DNA from: an uncultured Eubacteriales bacterium
Lineage (GTDB): Bacteria; Bacillota_I; Bacilli_A; RF39; UBA660
Assembly: GCA_900321795.1 (NCBI GenBank)
Contig: ONXO01000071.1
Location: 1 to 7,416 of the forward strand
Direction of reading: 5' to 3'
DNA: 7,416 nucleotides
In this document: positions 1 to 4,878 of the stretch, piece after piece
How the letters are laid out: the number at the start of each line of letters is the position of its first letter
How positions within the stretch are numbered: the stretch's first letter is position 1
Translations under genes and position numbers: made by a program
The notes under the pieces: model-generated
Seen by the model: only the letters and a program-made list of their open reading frames with translations
Databases searched by the model: none
What the model was told of the DNA's origin: nothing

Positions 1-1
1 A

Positions 2-532
2 GATGTTATGGAAGCACAAATATCTGAACCTAGAAAAGAACTTTCTGTATATGCACCAAAAATTAAGATGATGAATATTAATCCTGAAAAGATTAAAGAT
101 GTAATTGGCCGTGGTGGAGAAACAATAACTAAGATAATCTTAGAAAGCTCTGGTGTTAATACTGTAAGTGATAAAAATGCTGTTAAGATTGACATAGAAG
201 ATGACGGAAGAGTAATAGTTTATCATACAGACTATGCTATTATAGATAAAGCTTTAGCTATGATAGAAGAAATAGTTCGTGAAGTAGAAATAGGAAAACT
301 TTATGTAGGTAAAGTAGTAGATATTCAAGATTTTGGTTGCTTCGTAGAGCTATGGCCTGGCTGCGAAGGACTAGTTCATGTTTCTCAACTAGATACTAAA
401 CGTGTGGAAAAAGTTTCAGACGTAGTAAAAGTTGGAGACGAAATAGTAGTTAAAGCAACTGGTTATGATAAGAAAGGTAAATTAAATCTTTCAAGAAAAG
501 AAGTTTTGGCTTCTAAAAATGAAGAAAAGTAA
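2..532 (+). CDS. pnp: Polyribonucleotide nucleotidyltransferase (PNPase), C-terminal part
   Basis: This is the 3' end of a gene that starts left of the window; the frame is open from base 2. PNPase degrades RNA 3'-to-5' by phosphorolysis and acts in mRNA turnover. About 176 residues are visible. The stretch ISEPRKELSVYAPKI is the typical linker after the second RNase PH domain. Counting from the ATG at base 8, a KH domain follows at about residues 22-90, with its GxxG loop (GRGG) at 34-37 and the strand KIDIEDDG. An S1 domain follows at about 97-165 (YVGKVVDIQDFGCFVE, GLVHVSQL, GDEIVVK, LNLSRK). The protein ends soon after S1, without the long acidic tail some homologues carry. Compared with my recollection of the Bacillus protein, the KH domain has about ten extra residues near residues 50-59. 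The catalytic RNase PH domains lie outside the window. The identification is secure. Confidence 0.97.
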   Translation, partial: DVMEAQISEPRKELSVYAPKIKMMNINPEKIKDVIGRGGETITKIILESSGVNTVSDKNAVKIDIEDDGRVIVYHTDYAIIDKALAMIEEIVREVEIGKLYVGKVVDIQDFGCFVELWPGCEGLVHVSQLDTKRVEKVSDVVKVGDEIVVKATGYDKKGKLNLSRKEVLASKNEEK

Positions 533-534
533 TT

Positions 535-569
535 AAAGCATATAACTAAAAAAGTTTTATGCTTTTTTT
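535..569 (+). terminator. Rho-independent terminator after pnp
   Basis: A 12-bp stem with one T:T mismatch (AAAGCATATAAC at 535-546 against GTTTTATGCTTT at 554-565) closes a 7-base loop. It runs into an unbroken T tract ending at 569. It begins two bases after the pnp stop codon and separates pnp from the next transcription unit. Confidence 0.88.
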
Positions 570-613
570 CTTAAATTTAATGCAATTAAACTAAATATGT
601 GTTAGTATATATC

Positions 614-623
614 GTGGGTGGTG
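614..623 (+). promoter_or_regulatory. Ribosome binding site that sets the start of the 94-residue protein
   Basis: The purine-rich GTGGGTGGTG lies 5 bases before the ATG at 629. The in-frame ATG at 599 has only AT-rich sequence upstream and would place this G-rich element inside the coding sequence. The start at 629 is therefore preferred. Confidence 0.65.
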
Positions 624-628
624 TTTTT

Positions 629-913
629 ATGAATTATAATGAAATGAATAGTTATGAATTATTTGAAAATGGGAAGAAAGATGGTTTTACTGGAAATAAT
701 AAAGTAAAAGAAGTATTATCATGTATGCCAATAAATTTAAAAAAGAAAACCTTATTTAATAAAGTGGAAAGCTATATGTATGGTTACAAAGTAGGTATGA
801 TTGAAAGAAAGCTTGGTAGTAAAGATATTTCTTTAGGAGGATACTCTGATTCCATACTTCAAGATTCAGCAAGAGAAGAAGTGCAAAAACTTTTAAAGAA
901 GGCAATGAGATGA
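629..913 (+). CDS. Small uncharacterised protein, 94 aa, coupled to trmL
   Basis: I do not recognise this protein. It is small, rich in Lys and Glu, and looks soluble: there is no signal peptide or membrane segment. The C-terminal third (SAREEVQKLLKKAMR) looks helical, and the middle has an aromatic patch, SYMYGYKVGMIERKLG. The start at 629 is chosen because a G-rich ribosome binding site sits 5 bases upstream; an in-frame ATG at 599 lacks one. The stop overlaps the trmL start in an ATGA (910-913), which implies co-transcription and translational coupling. It is the first gene after the pnp terminator, so it should head a two-gene unit, but I see no convincing promoter. The tight coupling, the good ribosome binding site and a sensible composition argue that it is a real gene. 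Its function is unknown; a link to tRNA modification would be only guilt by association. Confidence 0.75.
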   Translation: MNYNEMNSYELFENGKKDGFTGNNKVKEVLSCMPINLKKKTLFNKVESYMYGYKVGMIERKLGSKDISLGGYSDSILQDSAREEVQKLLKKAMR

Positions 914-1425
914 TTAACGTAGTTTTATATGAGCCTGAAATACCAGCAAATACTGGAAATATAATGAGAACTTGTGTCGCAACTGGAACGCATTTGCATC
1001 TAATAAAACCTCTAGGTTTTTCATTAGAAGACAAATATGTCAAAAGGTGTGGTGTAAACTATATTGACAAATGTGTGTATATCATTTACGAAAATATAGA
1101 TGAGTTTTTTGAGAAGAATGAAGGAACATTTTATTTTCTAACTAGATATGGTCAAAAACCTCATACAAGTTTTGATTATAGTAATAAGGATGAAAACATC
1201 TATTTCATATTTGGAAAAGAAAGTACAGGTATTCCTCTGGATATATTGAAACCTCATTTTGATAAGTGCATGCGAATACCTATGACTAGTGATGTTAGAG
1301 CATTAAATGTTTCTAACTCCGTAGCTATCATGGTATATGAAGCGTTAAGACAGCAAGATTTTAGGGATTTACTTAAGTATGAACCACATAAAGACAGAGA
1401 TATAATAATAAAAAACGGTGATTAA
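910..1425 (+). CDS. trmL: tRNA (cytidine/uridine-34 2'-O)-methyltransferase, SPOUT family
   Basis: TrmL methylates the ribose 2'-OH of the wobble base of certain tRNA-Leu isoacceptors using S-adenosylmethionine, in the cytoplasm. The 171-residue protein is a stand-alone SPOUT (SpoU-type) domain, close to the roughly 160 residues of characterised TrmL proteins. The N-terminal VVLYEPEIPANTGNIMRT carries SPOUT motif 1 with the conserved Asn and Arg. Residues around 100-107 (FGKESTGIP) form motif 2. RIPM followed by RALNVSNSVAIMVYEALRQ is motif 3, which forms the knotted cofactor site. The gene starts inside the stop of the upstream small gene (ATGA overlap). It ends 4 bp inside the convergent XRE gene, so its last codons form one arm of a shared terminator. 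The family is clear; the exact tRNA target is inferred from homologues such as B. subtilis CspR/TrmL. Confidence 0.93.
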   Translation: MINVVLYEPEIPANTGNIMRTCVATGTHLHLIKPLGFSLEDKYVKRCGVNYIDKCVYIIYENIDEFFEKNEGTFYFLTRYGQKPHTSFDYSNKDENIYFIFGKESTGIPLDILKPHFDKCMRIPMTSDVRALNVSNSVAIMVYEALRQQDFRDLLKYEPHKDRDIIIKNGD

Positions 1426-1438
1426 TCTTCACCGTTTT
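1412..1438. terminator. Bidirectional terminator inside two convergent gene ends
   Basis: A perfect 10-bp stem, AAAACGGTGA (1412-1421) paired with TCACCGTTTT (1429-1438), closes a 7-base loop that contains both stop codons. Read on plus, it ends in four Ts and serves trmL. Read on minus, the base of the stem is followed by six Ts (complement of 1410-1415) and serves the XRE gene. The hairpin encodes the C-terminal residues of both proteins. Confidence 0.85.
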
Positions 1439-1685
1439 CATCATCTTCAAATAGTTCATTCATAGTAACATCTAAAACGACTGCTATTCTATATAGTGTA
1501 TCTACTGAGAAGCCTCTTTTGCCTTTATCAGATTCAATTCTTCTAATAAACTCAAAACTTCTATCAGTATATAAAGCTAGTTGTTCTTGTGTATAGCCTC
1601 TAAGTTTTCTATATTTCTTAACATTTTTAGAAATAATTTTCTTATAGTCTTTACTAAAATCAAACTCTTTATATTCGTAAGCCAT
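1422..1685 (-). CDS. XRE-family (Cro/C1-type) helix-turn-helix regulator, 87 aa
   Basis: A small DNA-binding protein that is almost entirely one HTH_3 domain at about residues 16-78. The characteristic pattern is IISKNVKKYRKLRGYTQEQLA, then an atypical recognition region TDRSFEFIRRIESDKGKRGFSVDTL, then YRIAVVLDVTMNELF. A short acidic tail (EDDENGED) follows. There is no sensor or dimerisation domain, so it probably acts as a simple dimeric repressor or accessory regulator. The start is supported by AAAGGA (complement of 1693-1698) 7 bases upstream. It is transcribed divergently from spoIVA, with 155 bp between them holding two dyads, and convergently with trmL. Autoregulation is plausible from this layout but is inference. 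Its target is unknown. Single-domain XRE proteins of this kind occur both as chromosomal regulators and as phage remnants; no phage genes are nearby. Confidence 0.88.
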   Translation of the reverse strand: MAYEYKEFDFSKDYKKIISKNVKKYRKLRGYTQEQLALYTDRSFEFIRRIESDKGKRGFSVDTLYRIAVVLDVTMNELFEDDENGED

Positions 1686-1698
1686 ATGTAAATCCTTT

Positions 1699-1737
1699 CA
1701 TTAATTTAATTTTCTCATAAATGAGGTGAAATTAATG
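1699..1737. repeat. Imperfect inverted repeat in the XRE-spoIVA intergenic region
   Basis: The outer arms CATTAATTT (1699-1707) and AAATTAATG (1729-1737) are exact reverse complements. Inner arms CTCAT (1714-1718) and ATGAG (1721-1725) are also complementary, with unpaired bases between the two segments. It lies immediately upstream of the XRE ribosome binding site, so it could be an operator or a leader hairpin in the XRE mRNA. Confidence 0.5.
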
Positions 1738-1743
1738 TAGACC

Positions 1744-1755
1744 ACGAGTACCAGT
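1744..1755. promoter_or_regulatory. Candidate operator dyad, ACGAGTACCAGT
   Basis: This 12-bp partial palindrome follows the pattern AC-NN-GTAC-NN-GT and is more G+C-rich than the surrounding intergenic DNA. Its size and position between the divergent XRE and spoIVA genes suit a Cro/C1-type operator. No second copy was found in the window, so the assignment is tentative. Confidence 0.3.
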
Positions 1756-1789
1756 AATTTGAAAAATTTTGATATCTTGTAAATAATTG

Positions 1790-1817
1790 TAATACTTCAC
1801 ATTTATTATCATATATT
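1790..1817 (+). promoter_or_regulatory. Possible sigma-E promoter for spoIVA
   Basis: TAATACT (1790-1796) resembles the Bacillus sigma-E -35 element (KMATATT), and CATATATT (1810-1817) resembles the -10 element (CATACAnT) with one mismatch. The spacer is 13 bases. In B. subtilis spoIVA is transcribed by sigma-E in the mother cell, which makes this reading natural. In such AT-rich DNA, chance matches are common. The predicted start would fall just before the ribosome binding site AAGGGAG (1827-1833). Confidence 0.4.
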
Positions 1818-1840
1818 TGAATGTATAAGGGAGTGAAAAT

Positions 1841-3319
1841 ATGGATAAAAAGGAAATACTTGAGAGCATATCTTCTAAGGGTAATGGGGAAATATATTTA
1901 GGTGTAGTCGGAGCAGTTAGAACGGGTAAAAGTACTTTTATAAAAAAGGTTATAGAAACTTTAATTGTACCAAATATTGAAGATGAGATTGAAAGAAAAA
2001 GATGTTTGGATGAAATACCACAGACAGCTCAAGGTAAACAAATAATGACTATTGAGCCTAAGTTTGTACCTTCTAGTGGAGCTAAAATTAAAATTGATGA
2101 GTTTACCTGTAATATGAAGCTTATTGATTGTGTAGGTTTTGTTACACCAGAATCTACTGGCTACATGGATGATTCAGGAAATCAAAGAATGGTTAAAACA
2201 CCATGGTTTACTGAGGATTTACCTTTTACTGAAGCAGCGACTATTGGAACTGAGAAGGTAATTAAAGATCACAGTACAATTGGAATAGTTATTACAACTG
2301 ATGGATCTATTATGGATATGGGAAGAGGTAACTATGTTGATGCTGAAGACAAGGTAATAAATGAACTTAAAGAAATAAATAAGCCATTTATAGTTATAAT
2401 GAATACTACTCATCCAAATGATGTATCAACTACTAACTTGTGCTCAGAAATTCATAGTAAATATGATGTACCAGTCATACCTATGAGTGTAATAGATATG
2501 CGAGAAGAAGATATTCTAAAGGTTCTTAAAGAAGCGCTTTATGAGTTTCCTGTAGAAGATATTGAAATTAAAATACCTGATTGGATTGGAGTACTATCAA
2601 ATAATAATGAGATTAAAAAGACTTACTTAGAAGCTATGAAAAGCTGCACAACTAGTGTTGATAAGTTAAGAGATATTGATAATATTAACCTTAATTTTGA
2701 AGAGAATGATTACATTAAAAATGCTTATATTTCTAATTTAAATACAAATACAGGAGAAGTAACTATTACTTTAGAAGCTCCTAATGAACTTTATGATAAG
2801 ACTTTAAGAGACATAATTGGGGTAAGTGTTAATTCTAAAGCTGAACTTTTAAGAGTATTTGAAGATTTTGCTGAGGGAAAGAGTGAATATGAAAGTGTTA
2901 AAGATGCCTTGAAACAAGTTTATTTAACCGGTTATGGAATAGTAACTCCTTCTGTAAAAGATATGAAATTAGATGAACCTCAAATAATTAAACAGTCAGG
3001 AAGATATGGAGTTAAGCTTAAAGCGATTGCAACAAGTATACATATGATTAAAGTGGATGTAGAAAGTACATTTGAGCCCATCATAGGTACTGAAATGCAA
3101 AGTAAAGAACTTATTGATCACTTAATGAAAGATGGGGAGAAAGATTCAAGTAACATTTGGAAAAGTGAAATATTTGGCAGAAGCTTAGAAGTAATTGTTC
3201 AAGAAGGTATTCAAGCGAAACTTAATATGGTACCTGAAAGCGTAAGATACAAACTTGGTCAAACTATAACTAAGATAGTGAATAAAGGTAGTGGAAACTT
3301 AATTGCTATTGTAATTTAA
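1841..3319 (+). CDS. spoIVA: Stage IV sporulation protein A, spore coat morphogenetic ATPase
   Basis: SpoIVA polymerises on the forespore surface in the mother cell, using ATP hydrolysis, to make the basement layer on which the spore coat assembles. It is also needed for the cortex. The 492 residues equal the length of the B. subtilis protein, and similarity runs throughout. The Walker A loop GAVRTGKST covers residues 24-32, with the catalytic Lys at 30 as in Bacillus. The Walker B Asp is at about 96 (LIDCVGF). The block HSTIGIVITTDGSI and the C-terminal SIHMIKVDVES, IIGTE, IFGRSLEVIVQEGIQAKL and GSGNLIAIVI are family hallmarks. The usual G4 motif NKxD is absent (MNTTHP), in line with ATP rather than GTP use. 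At the recalled sensor pair T70-T71, the second residue is Ile here (IMTIEP). The start is supported by AAGGGAG 7 bases upstream. HU follows, as in Bacillus. Its presence implies that the organism or its recent ancestors form endospores. Confidence 0.97.
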   Translation: MDKKEILESISSKGNGEIYLGVVGAVRTGKSTFIKKVIETLIVPNIEDEIERKRCLDEIPQTAQGKQIMTIEPKFVPSSGAKIKIDEFTCNMKLIDCVGFVTPESTGYMDDSGNQRMVKTPWFTEDLPFTEAATIGTEKVIKDHSTIGIVITTDGSIMDMGRGNYVDAEDKVINELKEINKPFIVIMNTTHPNDVSTTNLCSEIHSKYDVPVIPMSVIDMREEDILKVLKEALYEFPVEDIEIKIPDWIGVLSNNNEIKKTYLEAMKSCTTSVDKLRDIDNINLNFEENDYIKNAYISNLNTNTGEVTITLEAPNELYDKTLRDIIGVSVNSKAELLRVFEDFAEGKSEYESVKDALKQVYLTGYGIVTPSVKDMKLDEPQIIKQSGRYGVKLKAIATSIHMIKVDVESTFEPIIGTEMQSKELIDHLMKDGEKDSSNIWKSEIFGRSLEVIVQEGIQAKLNMVPESVRYKLGQTITKIVNKGSGNLIAIVI

Positions 3320-3334
3320 TAGCAATGTTTTTTT
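3302..3334 (+). terminator. Rho-independent terminator overlapping the spoIVA stop
   Basis: A perfect 9-bp stem, ATTGCTATT (3302-3310) with AATAGCAAT (3318-3326), is followed by a G and seven Ts (3328-3334). The left arm encodes the last residues of SpoIVA (IAIVI), and the stop codon TAA (3317-3319) spans the junction of loop and right arm. Confidence 0.85.
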
Positions 3335-3351
3335 ATTAAAAAACAAAGATA

Positions 3352-3377
3352 GTATTTTTTGTATACAAGTAAAATAC
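3352..3377. promoter_or_regulatory. GntR-like palindromic operator candidate upstream of hup
   Basis: The core TTGTATACAA (3359-3368) is a perfect 10-bp palindrome. It is flanked by GTATTTT (3352-3358) and its reverse complement AAAATAC (3371-3377), with a 2-base offset on the right. From memory, the B. subtilis GntR operator contains the same core continued by GTA, as here (TTGTATACAAGTA). It lies about 35 bp upstream of the predicted hup -35 box, so it could bind a regulator of hup. No GntR-family gene is visible in the window. Confidence 0.4.
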
Positions 3378-3414
3378 AAAAGTGTGAAAAATATATGAAA
3401 AATGAAAAAAGTTG

Positions 3415-3442
3415 TTGATTTTTATGGATTATCTAGTAAAAT
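3415..3442 (+). promoter_or_regulatory. Probable sigma-A promoter for hup
   Basis: TTGATT (3415-3420) and TAAAAT (3437-3442) are separated by 16 bases and match the vegetative consensus at 4 of 6 and 5 of 6 positions. An overlapping TTGTTG (3412-3417) could serve as an alternative -35 with a longer spacer. The predicted transcript would start at about 3449-3451. Confidence 0.5.
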
Positions 3443-3450
3443 TAGAAATG

Positions 3451-3467
3451 TAAGCATAGTATGCTTA
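3451..3467. repeat. Perfect 17-bp dyad in the hup leader
   Basis: TAAGCATA and TATGCTTA are exact reverse complements around a single central G. As RNA it can fold into a 6-bp stem with a 5-base loop. It falls at the predicted 5' end of the hup transcript and 10 bases before the ribosome binding site GGAGG (3478-3482). It could be a stabilising 5' hairpin or an operator over the transcription start. Confidence 0.55.
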
Positions 3468-3490
3468 AATATATGATGGAGGTAATATAA

Positions 3491-3763
3491 ATGACTAAAA
3501 CTGAATTAGTTGAATACGTTGCTGAAAATGCAGGTCTTACTAAAGCAGATGCTGCTAGAGCTTTAGATGCTGTATTAGCTGGTGTTCAAAAAGGTCTTAA
3601 AAAAGAAGGCAAAGTTGCTTTAGTTGGTTTTGGTACTTTCTCTGCTAAGAAAAGAGCAGCTAGAGATGGTGTTAACCCACTAACAGGTAAACCTTTACAT
3701 GTACCTGCAAAAACTGTTGCAAGTTTTAAAGCTGGTGCAAAATTAAAAGACGCTTTAAATTAG
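3491..3763 (+). CDS. hup: HU-family DNA-binding protein
   Basis: HU is the abundant nucleoid protein that bends and compacts DNA as a dimer and helps replication, repair and recombination. At 90 residues it is the usual HU length (B. subtilis HBsu has 92). The N-terminal helices MTKTELVEYVAENAGLTKADAARALDAVL form the dimer core. GFGTFSAKKRAARDG begins the DNA-binding arm and NPLTGKPLHVPAKTV forms it, including the Pro that intercalates at DNA kinks. FKAGAKLKDALN closes the fold. Position 61 is Val where Arg is common (RNP to VNP). GGAGG 8 bases upstream is the best ribosome binding site in the window. The gene is clearly richer in G+C and Ala codons than its neighbours, as expected for a highly expressed gene. 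It follows spoIVA as in Bacillus, but has its own promoter and terminator, so it is probably monocistronic. HU is chosen over IHF by context and length. Confidence 0.97.
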   Translation: MTKTELVEYVAENAGLTKADAARALDAVLAGVQKGLKKEGKVALVGFGTFSAKKRAARDGVNPLTGKPLHVPAKTVASFKAGAKLKDALN

Positions 3764-3768
3764 TAAAG

Positions 3769-3790
3769 AGAAGCCTTCGGGCTTTTTTTT
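3769..3790 (+). terminator. Rho-independent terminator after hup, UUCG loop
   Basis: AAGCC (3771-3775) pairs with GGCTT (3780-3784) around a very stable TTCG tetraloop. The stem can extend by two pairs at the base, including a G-U. Eight Ts (3783-3790) follow. The next start codon is only 13 bases downstream. Confidence 0.92.
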
Positions 3791-3803
3791 AGTCATAGGT
3801 TTT

Positions 3804-4874
3804 ATGAATAAATATATAGAAATAATTAATATAATAGAAAAAGCGGGATTTGTAGCATATATAATAGGTGGATATGTAAGAGACTATTTACTAGGAATAG
3901 AAAGCAATGATGTTGACATTGCCACTAATGCAACACCTAAAGATTTAGTTAAAATTTTTAAAAATGCTATAGTATTAGAAGAATATGGTGCTGTTAAAAT
4001 ACTTGTAAATAATCATTTAATAGATGTAACTACATTTAGAAGAGAACTTTCATATAAAGGAATTAAACCGGAGAAAATAGAATATATAACATCTTTAGAA
4101 GAAGACCTAAAAAGAAGAGATTTTACTATAAATACTCTTGCTATGGATAGGGATGGAAATGTAATAGATTTACTTGATGCTAGACAAGATATTGATAGAA
4201 GAATAATCAAAACAGTTAGGGAAGTAAGTGTTGAGTTCATGGAAGATGCAAGCAGGATGTTAAGAGCTTTAAGATTTATGAGTACTTTAGATATGAAGTT
4301 AGATGAAGAGATAATAAAATTTATAGATGAAAATAAGGAGTTAATAAGAAATGTAAACATTAATAAAAGAAAAGAAGAACTTGATAAGATATTTATAGGT
4401 AAAGGTGCTAAGAGATTTTTTGATTATGTTAAAAAACATGATTTAGGAGAAGTACTTGGTTTTAAAGTAAATACATTTATAGAAACCAAATCATTACTTG
4501 GAGTTTATGCTCAGATAAATCTTATAGATGATTTTCCATTTACAAAACAAGAAAAAAAGCAAATTAAAGAAATTAAATCTTTACTTCTTAAAGGTAAAAT
4601 TGATAAAATAGATGTATATCAAAAAGGAGTGTATATTTCATCAATAGCGGCAGAGATTTTAGGCTTGGATAAAAGAAAGGTAAATGATATGTATTATGCT
4701 CTTGCAATACATGAATTTAAAGATATTGATATAACTGCCGAAGAAATTTGTTCTGTCTTAAATATAAAGCCAGGAGAAGAACTTGGAAGTATAATGAATA
4801 TAATAGAAAATGATATAGTTTTAGGAAAACTTGAGAATAAAAAAGAGGCAATACTAAATAGACTTAAGAGGTGA
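3804..4874 (+). CDS. cca: CCA tRNA nucleotidyltransferase (class II)
   Basis: This enzyme adds or repairs the 3'-terminal CCA of tRNAs from CTP and ATP without a template. The 356 residues show the class II nucleotidyltransferase head in order. GGYVRD is at 22-27 and the metal-binding DVD at 36-38. RRDFTINTLAMD is at 104-115, and DLLDARQDI begins near 122. EDASRMLRALRF, the nucleotide-selecting motif with Asp and Arg, is at 147-158. NKRKEELDKIFIG at about 187-199 starts the helical neck. The C-terminal body is less conserved, and there is no HD phosphohydrolase domain. The protein is somewhat shorter than the Bacillus enzyme (about 397 aa). Poly(A) polymerase shares the head, but Firmicutes normally have only the CCA enzyme. 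The start is preceded by a weak ATAGG. The gene begins 13 bases after the hup terminator, leaving no room for its own promoter there. Its TGA stop lies in the dnaD ribosome binding site. Confidence 0.94.
   Translation: MNKYIEIINIIEKAGFVAYIIGGYVRDYLLGIESNDVDIATNATPKDLVKIFKNAIVLEEYGAVKILVNNHLIDVTTFRRELSYKGIKPEKIEYITSLEEDLKRRDFTINTLAMDRDGNVIDLLDARQDIDRRIIKTVREVSVEFMEDASRMLRALRFMSTLDMKLDEEIIKFIDENKELIRNVNINKRKEELDKIFIGKGAKRFFDYVKKHDLGEVLGFKVNTFIETKSLLGVYAQINLIDDFPFTKQEKKQIKEIKSLLLKGKIDKIDVYQKGVYISSIAAEILGLDKRKVNDMYYALAIHEFKDIDITAEEICSVLNIKPGEELGSIMNIIENDIVLGKLENKKEAILNRLKR
4866..4873 (+). promoter_or_regulatory. dnaD ribosome binding site overlapping the cca stop
   Basis: AAGAGGTG lies 5 bases before the dnaD ATG at 4879 and includes the first two bases of the cca TGA (4872-4874). 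Ribosomes finishing cca therefore cover the dnaD initiation site, which suggests translational coupling. Confidence 0.75.
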
Positions 4875-4878
4875 AAAA

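Noticed and set aside
599..628. Upstream ATG extending the 94-aa protein by ten residues
   Set aside because: It has no ribosome binding site, and it would place the G-rich site at 614-623 inside the coding sequence.
571..628. Promoter for the 94-aa gene and trmL
   Set aside because: AT-rich hexamers are present (for example TAGTAT near 604), but none pairs with a reasonable -35 box at the right distance.
756..1043. Minus-strand open frame of 95 codons opposite the 94-aa gene and trmL
   Set aside because: It lies opposite two coupled genes, has no recognisable domain, and its composition is that of an antisense shadow.
2219..2413. Minus-strand open frame inside spoIVA
   Set aside because: It is short, antisense to a conserved region, and has no ribosome binding site or domain.
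4013..4360. Minus-strand open frame of 115 codons inside cca
   Set aside because: It is fully antisense to the conserved catalytic domain of cca. Its Ser/Leu/Ile-rich sequence is what the complement of this AT-rich gene would give.
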